Source of the DNA: Gammaproteobacteria bacterium | GTDB taxonomy: Bacteria > Gemmatimonadota > Gemmatimonadetes > Longimicrobiales > Gaopeijiaceae | Assembly: GCA_028820325.1 (NCBI GenBank) | Contig: JAPPJO010000134.1 | Location: 1-61,188, forward strand | Length of the DNA stretch: 61,188 bases | Reading direction: 5' to 3' | Shown: positions 1 to 7,634 of the stretch, one piece after another | Numbering within the stretch: the stretch's first letter is position 1 | Layout of the letters: every line of letters starts with the position of its first letter | The notes under the pieces: model-generated | What the model was told of the DNA's origin: nothing | Databases searched by the model: none | The model's input: only the letters and a program-made list of their open reading frames with translations | Position numbers and translations under genes: made by a program

Positions 1-2
1 TC

Positions 3-1511
3 GGGGAGCAGGACGCGGCCGGGAAGCCGCGCGAGGGCGTCGAGGTGCTGCGGGGCAACCCGGAGATGGTGGCCGCGGTCGCTGACTCGCTCGACTTCGA
101 GCACAGGTACACGTCCGGCGTGATCGCATGGGCGCCGGACGACCGCCCCACCGACGAGCAGATCGAAGCCGTCCTCGACGAGTTCGAGAAGACGGCCTGG
201 GCGGGTCTGGAGCCCGACCGCTACGCCTGGGCGGCGGTGCTGCACCGTGAGGAGGGCGGAGGCGCCCATGTCCACGTCCTCGCGCCCCGGTGCGACCTTG
301 AGACCGGTCGGAGCCTCAACATTGCCCCTCCGGGCTGGCAGCGGACGTTCGATCCGCTCCGGGACGCCTTCAACCACGAACACGGCTGGGGCCGCCCCGA
401 CGATCCGGCCAGGGCCAGGGTGCAGCAGCCCGGACACCGCGCCTACATCGAGGCGGCGCAGCTGCGGACCGGGCTCCGGCTCGAAGCCTCTCCCCGCGAC
501 CTGATCCGGGACTACCTGCTCCAGCGCGTCGAGCACGGCATGGTGAGCAACCGCCACGATGTCGTCGCCGCGTTGCGGGAGGCGGGCCTCGAAGTGCCCC
601 GGCAAGGCAAGGACTACCTCACCGCGCTGGACCCCGAGAGCGGAAAACGCTGGCGGCTGAAAGGAGAACTGTATGGAGAGAACTTCGACCGCGAACGATT
701 TGACCGACCGGCTGCGGAAGCGGCTGGAGAGCGAACGCAGGGAGATCGAGGAGTTGACCGCGAGCGAGCTGAAGCGGCTCGCCGAGAACTCGCGGCGCGT
801 CGCGAGGAACGCGCTCAGTACCATCGAGCGCGATACGGAGGTGGCGGTCGGGAACGTGCGCGAGTTGCTGGCCAAGGCGTGGCTCCGGCCCCTGATCGTC
901 GGCCTGAGCCTTTGGATCGGTTTCTTCGGCGGAAGCTGGGCGACGATGCGCTGGTTGGCGACGAGCATTCAGGACCGGATCGAGACGCTCGCCGAACTGG
1001 ACTACGACATCCAGGACGCGCGGCAGACGCTCGCGCAACTGGAGGTGGACACCTGGGGGGTCGCGCTGCTGGAGATCGAGGGAGAGCGGGTCGTGGTGCT
1101 GCCAGCGGGGACGCTGGACAACACGGACTGGACGTGGCGCGATCGGCCTGCCGTGAAGCTGTCGAACGAGTGAAGGAGGTCTATGACCGCGTTAGAGGAG
1201 CAGTTGACGAGGGCCTTGCGGAGGTTGTCCGCGCAGTACGAGCAGGAACAGCGGCGGCACTCCGGGCAGATCGAAGCCTTGCACGAGTACGCCGAAGTCT
1301 TGCGAGAATACGTCGAAGCCTTGAGGCAGCACGCCGAGCGGCAGAGCGGGGAGAACGAAGCCTTGCAGCGGCAGATCGAGCGGCTCGACGGGCAAGTGAC
1401 ACGCTTGGCCGAGTACTATGGGACATCCGCCGCCGCGAGGCCGCGCGGCCGCGGCTGGTGATAAGGCCCCCGGCGCGCGGGCCGGACCGCGATGCCGGAC
1501 CGAGCCGCTGA
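3..1511 (+). CDS. mobA: MobA/ColE1-type relaxase, 5' end outside window
   Basis: Relaxase that would nick the transfer origin of a mobilizable element and stay attached to the 5' DNA end. The frame is open to the window edge, so the N-terminus with the catalytic tyrosine is missing; a GTG at 45 is internal to the frame. The metal-binding signature is visible as a histidine before a glycine-rich turn followed by HVHVLAPR, then SLNIAPPGW and an FNHEHGW block, in the order seen in MobA/VirD2-like relaxases. The C-terminal third is rich in Arg, Ala and Glu and lacks clear domain signal; this is the part that shares DNA with two other genes in another frame (673-1173 and 1183-1461). The integrase gene follows it. 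Family is confident; element type is inferred. Confidence 0.85.
   Translation, partial: GEQDAAGKPREGVEVLRGNPEMVAAVADSLDFEHRYTSGVIAWAPDDRPTDEQIEAVLDEFEKTAWAGLEPDRYAWAAVLHREEGGGAHVHVLAPRCDLETGRSLNIAPPGWQRTFDPLRDAFNHEHGWGRPDDPARARVQQPGHRAYIEAAQLRTGLRLEASPRDLIRDYLLQRVEHGMVSNRHDVVAALREAGLEVPRQGKDYLTALDPESGKRWRLKGELYGENFDRERFDRPAAEAAGERTQGDRGVDRERAEAARRELAARREERAQYHRARYGGGGRERARVAGQGVAPAPDRRPEPLDRFLRRKLGDDALVGDEHSGPDRDARRTGLRHPGRAADARATGGGHLGGRAAGDRGRAGRGAASGDAGQHGLDVARSACREAVERVKEVYDRVRGAVDEGLAEVVRAVRAGTAAALRADRSLARVRRSLARIRRSLEAARRAAERGERSLAAADRAARRASDTLGRVLWDIRRREAARPRLVIRPPARGPDRDAGPSR
673..1173 (+). CDS. mbeB: MbeB-like mobilization protein nested in mobA
   Basis: A 166-residue protein encoded wholly inside the relaxase gene in the +1 frame. 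The ATG at 673 has a good AAGGAG site just upstream. Residues about 10-70 form a charged coiled coil, followed by a hydrophobic segment (PLIVGLSLWIGFFGG) and a second short helix, matching the layout of MbeB/MobB accessory mobilization proteins, which stabilise the relaxase at oriT and can associate with the membrane. In ColE1 plasmids mbeB and mbeD also overlap mbeA out of frame, so position supports identity. Its stop overlaps the ribosome-binding site of the next nested gene, suggesting coupled translation. Recognition rests on architecture and overlap, not on strong sequence identity. Confidence 0.75.
   Translation: MERTSTANDLTDRLRKRLESERREIEELTASELKRLAENSRRVARNALSTIERDTEVAVGNVRELLAKAWLRPLIVGLSLWIGFFGGSWATMRWLATSIQDRIETLAELDYDIQDARQTLAQLEVDTWGVALLEIEGERVVVLPAGTLDNTDWTWRDRPAVKLSNE
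1183..1461 (+). CDS. mbeD: MbeD-like coiled-coil mobilization protein, nested
   Basis: A 92-residue, almost entirely coiled-coil protein starting at ATG 1183 behind a near-perfect GAAGGAGGT site (1172-1180). It lies inside the relaxase gene, in the same frame as the MbeB-like gene and 9 bases after its stop. Heptad-like repeats (EALHEYAEVLREYVEALRQH) resemble MbeD/MobD, the small entry-exclusion or mobilization accessory protein of ColE1-family plasmids. The tail is Arg/Gly-rich and probably reflects constraint from the overlapping relaxase frame. The strong ribosome-binding site argues that this is a translated gene and not a frame shadow. Confidence 0.7.
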   Translation: MTALEEQLTRALRRLSAQYEQEQRRHSGQIEALHEYAEVLREYVEALRQHAERQSGENEALQRQIERLDGQVTRLAEYYGTSAAARPRGRGW

Positions 1512-1618
1512 TGGTCGCGTTCGGAAACCGGAGCCGTGAGTCTGGCGCGGGCGCACTCTCTCCGCGAGCTTCCGGGCAGGCGGATCGTGCAGTCCATCGA
1601 ATCGAGAGGAATCGAACG

Positions 1619-2779
1619 ATGGCACGCACGAAACGAGGCCGGCGCAGCTACAGCGCCGGCGAGTGGGGCCGGAACCGGGTGAGAGTGTTCGCCGATCCCA
1701 AGACCGGCCTCTACCAGATCGAGTGGCGGGAGAACGGGCGCAGGCTCACCAGATCGCTGAAGCACCGTGACTGGTCGCGGGCCAAGAGGCAGGCCGACGA
1801 GGCCGCCGCTGGGCTCGCGGTTCATGAGCCCAGCAGCAAGGCCGAACCCGAGCCCGAGCCGCTCACGCTGGATCGGCTTTTTGAAATCTACGGTGAGGAG
1901 GTGACGCCCACGAAGGGCGAGAAGTCGCGGCGGCACGACGAAGCCGCGATGAGGATGTTCCTCGACTTCCTCGGGCCGAACCGAAGACCCCAGACGCTGT
2001 CGAAGCGCGACTGGGATCGCTTCATTCGGGCACGTCGCGCGGGCAGGGTCGGACGGAGCGGCCAGCCAGTGTTGAATCGGACGATCGAGAACGACCTGAA
2101 GTTCCTGATCGCGGTCCTCAACTGGGCTTCCAAATCGAGGGACGAGCAGGGCCGTCTGATGCTCGACTCGAATCCGTTGCGAGGGCTCAAGCTGCCCAAG
2201 GAGAAGAATCCCACGCGGGTCGTGCTGTCCGACGAGGAATACGAGGCGATGCTGCGGGTGTCCCGCCGGGTGGACTGGCGATTCCACGTCGCGCTCGTGC
2301 TCGCGCACGAAACCGGTCACCGCATCGGTGCCATACGGCATCTCAGGTGGTCGGATATCGAATTCGAGGACAGGACCATCCTGTGGCGCGCCGAGCACGA
2401 GAAGAGCGGATACGAACACCGCACACCCGTGACGGCCGAGGCCATCGTCGCCTTGGAAGTGGCGCAACGCAGGAACCCCGGGAACGGGGACACTCCGGTG
2501 CTGCCCGCGTCCAGGGATGCTTCCAAGTGCATGGGCCGGTCGCCGGTTCGCTACTGGTGGAACAGAGCCGAGGAACTCGCGGGGCTGGGACGCTTGCGCG
2601 GGCGCGGCTGGCACTCGCTAAGGCGGAAGTTTGCGTCCGACCTTATGGACCTTCCGCTCAAGGTGCTCTGCGAACTCGGCGGGTGGAAGGAGGCCCAGAC
2701 CGTGCTGCGCTGCTACCAGCAGGCCGACACGGGACAACTCAGGAAGGCTCTGGAGAGCCGCCCGAGGGTCCGCACCTGA
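1619..2779 (+). CDS. Tyrosine recombinase/integrase of left element
   Basis: Site-specific recombinase (386 residues) that would integrate and excise the mob element. ATG 1619 is preferred because it follows GAGAGGA at a normal spacing and gives a typical N-terminal Arm-like segment; the same frame is open further upstream. The catalytic set is visible: Arg in HETGHRIGAIRHLRW, HxxR in HSLRRKF, GGW in the third-box position, and the nucleophilic Tyr in VLRCYQQ. A SAM-like core-binding domain spans about residues 80-190. It is the last gene before a truncated chromosomal permease, so the attachment junction probably lies in 2780-2880. It is unrelated in detail to the P4-type integrase at 55341. 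Confidence 0.9.
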   Translation: MARTKRGRRSYSAGEWGRNRVRVFADPKTGLYQIEWRENGRRLTRSLKHRDWSRAKRQADEAAAGLAVHEPSSKAEPEPEPLTLDRLFEIYGEEVTPTKGEKSRRHDEAAMRMFLDFLGPNRRPQTLSKRDWDRFIRARRAGRVGRSGQPVLNRTIENDLKFLIAVLNWASKSRDEQGRLMLDSNPLRGLKLPKEKNPTRVVLSDEEYEAMLRVSRRVDWRFHVALVLAHETGHRIGAIRHLRWSDIEFEDRTILWRAEHEKSGYEHRTPVTAEAIVALEVAQRRNPGNGDTPVLPASRDASKCMGRSPVRYWWNRAEELAGLGRLRGRGWHSLRRKFASDLMDLPLKVLCELGGWKEAQTVLRCYQQADTGQLRKALESRPRVRT

Positions 2780-2880
2780 TCCCAGTCGACTTGGCGGGAA
2801 TCAAACAGCGGGAACACGCCCTCCGGATCCCGTAAGCTCCACGCTCACAGTAGGATGTGAATCTCTTAGCTCATGTCGAA
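2780..2880. other. Probable right junction of the mobilizable element
   Basis: The short gap after the integrase and the first bases of the truncated permease. Permease homology begins near codon 9 of the following frame and an in-frame TAG (2851-2853) stops it from extending, so the element boundary should fall here. No tRNA-like structure was recognised. The matching left junction lies outside the window, so no direct repeat can be checked. Confidence 0.45.
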
Positions 2881-3483
2881 GCGACATCGGCCGGCGTTCT
2901 GCTCGGCGTCGACCCCGAGCGCGAGGTGGCGCTGACGCGTTTTCTGGATCCCCTGGCAGCGGCCCTTGGAGCCCCCGAAAGGGCGATGTCGGTCGCGCCA
3001 TGGACGGAGCTCAATCCGGTGCTTGCCCAGTATGTCGCGCTCGCCGATGCGATGTACTGGATCTTCATCGTCCTCATCTTTTCGGTCGCCAGCTTCGGCA
3101 TCGCCAACACGACGCTGATGGCCACCTTCGAACGCCGCCGCGAGTTCGCCGTCATGCTGGCGCTGGGTGCATCGCCGCGGTCCGTGGTAGGCACGGTGCT
3201 GTCAGAGGCGGTCGCGACCGGCGTCATCGGGCTGGGCCTCGGGACCGGCGTCACGGTGCCGCTGCTGGTCTGGTTCTCCGCAGCGCCGCCCGACCTCGGA
3301 TGGCTCTTCGGAAGTCTCACCGTGGAGGGCGTCCTGCTGACGCCGAGTCTCCGTGTGGGGACCAACGTGCCGGCATGGACCTGGGCGACCATCGGCCTGA
3401 TCGTCACGGCACTCGTCTCCGCCCTCTACCCGGCAATCCGTGCGGCGCGGGTGCCGCCTGCCGACACTCTGTCGGGCCTGTAG
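2857..3483 (+). pseudogene. Truncated FtsX/MacB-type ABC permease, C-terminal half
   Basis: The C-terminal 208 residues of an ABC exporter permease of the FtsX/LolCE/MacB family. Three to four membrane segments remain (YWIFIVLIFSVASFGIANTT; the 3190-3270 region; the last near TIGLIVTALVSALYP) with the conserved ending YPAIRAARVPPADTL. Alignment by eye with the next gene shows that about 220 N-terminal residues (first membrane helix and periplasmic domain) are absent, starting where the integrated element ends. The only start available is GTG 2857, without a good ribosome site. Its stop is 2 bases before the start of the second permease, so the original operon order was permease-permease-ATPase. 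Inferred casualty of element insertion. Confidence 0.8.
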
Positions 3484-3485
3484 CC

Positions 3486-4763
3486 GTGCTCCTGCGCGTC
3501 CTGGTCCGGCTCGCCCTCAGGAACCTGCGCCGTCATCTGCGTCGCACGGTGCTGACCGCCTCGGCGATGATCGTGGGCGGCGCATTCCTGGTCTGGTCGA
3601 TGACGATCGACGACGGCAGCCACGAGCAGTGGGTCGATTCCGGTGTGCGCATGGGGAGCGGACACGTGACCGTCGAGCGGCCCGAGTACCGGCTGCGCCG
3701 TCAGATCGACAACCGGCTGACGACGGACGTCCTGCGCGCCGCGCAGCAGGCGCTGGCCTCTCCGGAGATCGCGCCGCATGTCGTGACCACGTCCGCCAGG
3801 CTCGGGATCAACGGGCTGGCGAGTTCGGCGGCCGGTGCGCGCCCGGCGCAGATCGTGGGGGTCGACCCCGTCGCCGAAGCGGGCTTCGGCATGATCGACG
3901 ATGGGGTGATCGAAGGGCGCTACCTCGAGCCCGATGATCGGCTGGCGGCCTTTGTCGGCGCCGATCTGGCCCGCAGCCTGGGACTCGAGATCGGATCGCG
4001 CTTCGTCGTGCAGGCGCAGGGTGCCGATGGCGAGATTACGGGGCAACTGCTCCGCGTGGTGGGGATCTTCCGCACCCGCGTCGCTGCCGTCGACCAGGCG
4101 ACTGTCCACATCCCGCTCGCGACGGCCGGCGAGTGGCTCGGTTCCGGGAGCGACGTGACCCACGTCGCGGTCGTCCTGCAGAGCAGTGACAGGACCCGAC
4201 GGGTCTCCGACCGCCTGGCGCGGGCGCTGGCGGAGCCGGTGGAACGCGGCGAGGCGCGCGTCGTGGGGTGGCGCGAGGCGAACCCTGTCCTGGCGGCGGG
4301 GATCGCGATCGACGAGTTCGGAAATTACGTGATTCAGGGGTTCCTGTTCGTCATCATCGCGTTCGGGATCGTCAACACGGTGCTGATGTCGGTGATGCAT
4401 CGCCAGCGCGAGTTCGGCGTGCTTCAGGCGCAGGGGCTGACGCCGGGTCAGACGGGCACCGTCGTTCTCATCGAAGGCCTCACGCTGTCCGCCGTCAGCG
4501 GGCTGGTCGGCGTCGGCCTGGGACTCCTGGGCACCTGGTATTTCTTCGGCGACGGGCTCGACACGTCGGTCTTCATGCAGGACATCGACCAGTTGACATT
4601 CTCGGGTGCCGCCGTCGACCCTGTCATCGTCCCGATCTTCGGGGTACGACGCATCATCCAGATCGTCGCGTTCATTCTCGGCATCGGCATTCTCGCCTCG
4701 GTCTATCCGGCGCTGCGCGCCGCCCGGGTCGACGTCACCGAGGCGATGAAGTTCGATCGGTAG
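3486..4763 (+). CDS. ABC exporter permease, LolE/MacB-like
   Basis: A 425-residue inner-membrane permease of the FtsX-like exporter class. It starts at GTG 3486, two bases after the stop of the truncated permease, with an N-terminal helix (TVLTASAMIVGGAFLVWSM), a periplasmic MacB-core-like domain of about 230 residues (with AQIVGVDP), then three membrane helices and the family ending YPALRAARVDVTEAMKF. Such permeases work as pairs with a LolD/MacB-type ATPase to move lipoproteins, peptides or other hydrophobic substrates out of the inner membrane. Because its partner permease is decapitated, the complex may now be inactive or work as a homodimer. Substrate unknown. Confidence 0.85.
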   Translation: MLLRVLVRLALRNLRRHLRRTVLTASAMIVGGAFLVWSMTIDDGSHEQWVDSGVRMGSGHVTVERPEYRLRRQIDNRLTTDVLRAAQQALASPEIAPHVVTTSARLGINGLASSAAGARPAQIVGVDPVAEAGFGMIDDGVIEGRYLEPDDRLAAFVGADLARSLGLEIGSRFVVQAQGADGEITGQLLRVVGIFRTRVAAVDQATVHIPLATAGEWLGSGSDVTHVAVVLQSSDRTRRVSDRLARALAEPVERGEARVVGWREANPVLAAGIAIDEFGNYVIQGFLFVIIAFGIVNTVLMSVMHRQREFGVLQAQGLTPGQTGTVVLIEGLTLSAVSGLVGVGLGLLGTWYFFGDGLDTSVFMQDIDQLTFSGAAVDPVIVPIFGVRRIIQIVAFILGIGILASVYPALRAARVDVTEAMKFDR

Positions 4764-4809
4764 CCGCTCTCGTGCCGGCCCCCCGGCGCGCAAGGAGAAT
4801 CGAGGTGTC

Positions 4810-5511
4810 ATGGCAGTGCGCGACACGGCAGCCGCCCGGACCGACGGCGTCTGGAAGGTCTTCGAGCAGGAAGCCGAATCCGTGCAGGCGGTCCGCGACG
4901 TCAGCCTGACCATCGAGCGTGGCGAGTTCACCGCGCTCGCGGGGCCGTCGGGCTCCGGCAAGACGACGCTGCTGAATCTGATCGGTGGCCTGACCCGCCC
5001 CACGCAGGGACGGGTCTGGGTCGCCGGGCGCGAGGTGAGCCGCATGTCGAACCGGGAGCTGGCGCGGCTCCGGCTCGAGGAGGTCGGCTTTGTCTTCCAG
5101 GCCTATAACCTGCTCCCCGTGCTCACGGCGTTGGAGAATGCGGAATTCCCGATGCTCCTCCAGGGCGTGGACGCGGAGGAGCGCCAGGCGCGGGTCCGCG
5201 AACTCTTTGCGCGGACGGGAATGGAAGGGCTCGAAGACCGGCGCCCGGGCAAGCTGTCCGGCGGCCAGCAGCAGCGGGTCGCCGTCGTGCGTGCGGTGGC
5301 TGGCCGTCCGGCCCTGGTGCTCGCGGACGAGCCGACGGCGAACCTCGACTCGGTCACCAGCGAAGCGCTCCTCGATGTCATGGGCGAGCTGAATCGCGAC
5401 CTCGGAGTGACCTTCGTCTTCGCCACCCACGACAGCCGCGTCATGGAGCGGTCTCGGCGTCTGGTTCGCATGGTCGACGGCACCGTGCGCGACGACGAGC
5501 GCCGATCCTAG
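4810..5511 (+). CDS. ABC exporter ATPase, LolD/MacB type
   Basis: A 233-residue ATP-binding subunit for the upstream permeases. Walker A GPSGSGKTT (about residues 44-52), signature LSGGQQQR, Walker B LVLADEPTANLD and H-loop FATHD are all intact. The signature LSGGQQQRVAVVRA and overall length match the LolD/MacB/FtsE group and not importers. ATG 4810 lies 46 bases after the permease stop behind AAGGAG and GAGGTG sites. Ends with a short basic tail. No regulatory gene is adjacent. Confidence 0.9.
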   Translation: MAVRDTAAARTDGVWKVFEQEAESVQAVRDVSLTIERGEFTALAGPSGSGKTTLLNLIGGLTRPTQGRVWVAGREVSRMSNRELARLRLEEVGFVFQAYNLLPVLTALENAEFPMLLQGVDAEERQARVRELFARTGMEGLEDRRPGKLSGGQQQRVAVVRAVAGRPALVLADEPTANLDSVTSEALLDVMGELNRDLGVTFVFATHDSRVMERSRRLVRMVDGTVRDDERRS

Positions 5512-5605
5512 AACCCTGTCCCGGAATCCCTCCCGAGCGTTCGGCGCTACGTTGAGAACGAGGCCGAACTGAACACCGCACCGGTCATCGCTTGAGGCGC
5601 GAGCA

Positions 5606-6721
5606 ATGGACATCCACGAGGCGATAGCCATCAGTCAGGAGCGACTGGCGGGAGAAGGTGCCACCATGCATGACCTGCTCCGGCACCTGCGAGACAGGAT
5701 CTCTCCCGTTCTGATCGGGGAGCAGGAGTGGGAACACCTGCTGGCACGGGCGGAGACCCTGCCGATCACCATGGGTGCCCAGCCGTTCGGTTTCGAGCTG
5801 CCGCTGCACGACCGTCGGCCGCGGGCGGATTTCGGCGTTTCGCTGGCGAGCGGCAACCGGTCGGGCGCGTTCTTCGAAGAGAAGGCGCAACACGATCCGG
5901 CGGATCGCACGGCGGCGGCGGTCAGTCGCCTGTTTCGCAGCATGGAGGCCGCGGACTCGCCCCTGCGCGCGATTGTCGGCCGCAAGTTGATGCTGGAATA
6001 CGACATCGGGTCGGGGGGCGACGGCGATCCGCAGCCGGGGATGTTCCTGCGGCCCAACGAACGCACGATCATCGGAGGCGCCGGGCAGCAGCACGACGTC
6101 GGCGTCGTGGTTGACGGACTCGTGGCCTGTCACGACTGGGAACCGAGCCCGGCAGAGCGGAGCAACGCCGAGCGGGTGTACCTGGCGCAACCGGAAGACA
6201 CCCGCCTCGACTCGTTCGGCCTGTTTCCGTCGCGCGCACGCACGATCCGCCTGGCGATCATGGGCCTTACCGGGCCGCGGGATGTCTGTTCCTTTCTCGA
6301 GGAAATCTGCTGGCCCGGGAACGTCGCGACTGTGGAGACGGTGCTTGCACGCTTCAGCGAGCGCACGCACGTCGTCAGGACCGGGGTGAACGTCGACGTG
6401 CAGGCGGATGGTATCGGTCCGGCGCTCGGTCTGACGCCCATAGTCAAGCAGAGATATACGGCTGATCCCCGGGCCTGGATCGATGGCCTGACGGATTGGC
6501 AGCCGGTGCTGGAGGCCCTGCGCCACGAAGATCGCGTAGTGGCGGAGAAAGTCGCGGCGCTGGGCGGCTGGGTCTCGCAACCGACCATTCTGTTTGGCAG
6601 AACCGGGCGCTTTGTTCTGTTGCGCGGAATTCACCACATTAAGCTGGTCATCGCCGGAGATCGGGTTGAACAGATCAAGGCCTACGTCTACATGGTGCTT
6701 TCGGGTGCCATCGCGCCCTGA
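5606..6721 (+). CDS. Unknown 371-residue soluble protein
   Basis: No family recognised. The protein has no signal peptide, no membrane helix and no classical nucleotide-binding loop. Visible features are an acidic, His-containing middle (GQQHDVGVVVDGLVACHDWEP, about residues 160-179 and flanks), a central GPALGLTPIVKQRY block and a conserved-looking C-terminus (GGWVSQPTILFGRTGRF, then RGIHHIKLVI). Frame and codon use match neighbours, and the start ATG 5606 has a weak GAG-type ribosome site. It lies directly upstream of a halogenase relic and upstream of the RiPP operon, so a role in that natural-product pathway is possible, but this is only positional inference. Confidence 0.6.
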   Translation: MDIHEAIAISQERLAGEGATMHDLLRHLRDRISPVLIGEQEWEHLLARAETLPITMGAQPFGFELPLHDRRPRADFGVSLASGNRSGAFFEEKAQHDPADRTAAAVSRLFRSMEAADSPLRAIVGRKLMLEYDIGSGGDGDPQPGMFLRPNERTIIGGAGQQHDVGVVVDGLVACHDWEPSPAERSNAERVYLAQPEDTRLDSFGLFPSRARTIRLAIMGLTGPRDVCSFLEEICWPGNVATVETVLARFSERTHVVRTGVNVDVQADGIGPALGLTPIVKQRYTADPRAWIDGLTDWQPVLEALRHEDRVVAEKVAALGGWVSQPTILFGRTGRFVLLRGIHHIKLVIAGDRVEQIKAYVYMVLSGAIAP

Positions 6722-6769
6722 TGTCGGCCTCGCGCGCGGGCCTGCGGATGGCGCGAGTGGGGCCGGGAC

Positions 6770-7581
6770 ATGGCGCGCCGCGTTTGCCGCGCGCCGTCGC
6801 GTTCAGGGGGCGGCGCGCCCGGGGAGGTCGCCACGCTGAAGGAACTCGGTAGCAGTTCGTGCAGGAAGATTGCGGTCGTCGGACGCGGCACCGCGGGCGC
6901 GCTGGCCGCCGCCAGCGTATCGCGGTTGCATCCGGAGCGCGATCATGAGCTGCACCACATCTACGACTCACGCATTCCGATCATCGGCGTGGGCGAAGGA
7001 AGTTGGCCCAGTCTGGTCCGCGACCTGCAGCAACTGTTGCAGTTGCCCCACGAGACGGTTCAGCAGCGCCTGAACGGAACCCGCAAGTTCGGCAACCGCT
7101 TCGAGGGATGGGGCCGGCGCCGGCAGGACTTTACCCACTACTTCACGCCGCAACAGGTGGCCTATGCCTACCACCTGTCGGCCGACGTGATGGCGGACCT
7201 GTTGTGCGCGAGTACGCGGGCCCGCCACATCGACGCGAATGTGACCGCGATCAGGAGGGTGGACGGAGGCGCGCAGGTGGAGTTCGAGGGCCGTGAGTCC
7301 GAGCGTTATGACCTGGTCTTCGATGCTAGTACGACAGTGCGTTCTGGCGCAACGCCCGCGACCGCGTGTGGCCGAACTACCGGGAGGCCACCGATCCGCT
7401 GGCCGTGGACTCTTCCGCCTTGCGCAAGTTCGACGAGATGATCGAACTGGTCGACGCGCAGGTCCCCGATCCGGCGGATTGGGCGCGACAGTGCGCCTTC
7501 TTTCCCGTGAGCAGCTTCGCGCAGATCGCCCACGGTCTGGGCGCGCCATTGGGGCGGAAGCGGGAATCCCGGCCGACGTAG
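6770..7581 (+). pseudogene. Flavin-dependent halogenase, deleted and frameshifted
   Basis: Remains of an FAD-dependent tryptophan-halogenase-type enzyme. The N-terminal Rossmann motif survives as IAVVGRGTAGALAAASV, followed by IPIIGVGEGSWPSLVRDLQ, matching the dinucleotide-binding start of halogenases. After LVFDAS (about 7320) the homology jumps to the C-terminal end of the family (FWRNARDRVWPNYREATDP, then FFPVSSFAQIAHGLG) in a different frame. Around 200 or more residues, including the region that holds the WxWxIP motif and active-site lysine, are missing. One deletion plus frame change near 7325-7335 explains this. The start is uncertain (6770 is the first available). It probably once tailored the neighbouring RiPP product. 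Confidence 0.8.
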
Positions 7582-7634
7582 CCGGCCGGCCGACGCGGGT
7601 CAGGCGCCTGGCGCCCCCATCCGCCGTGCTCCGC

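Noticed and set aside
2780..2860. tRNA attachment site at the left element
   Set aside because: A tRNA-like 3' end was looked for on both strands and no cloverleaf could be drawn.
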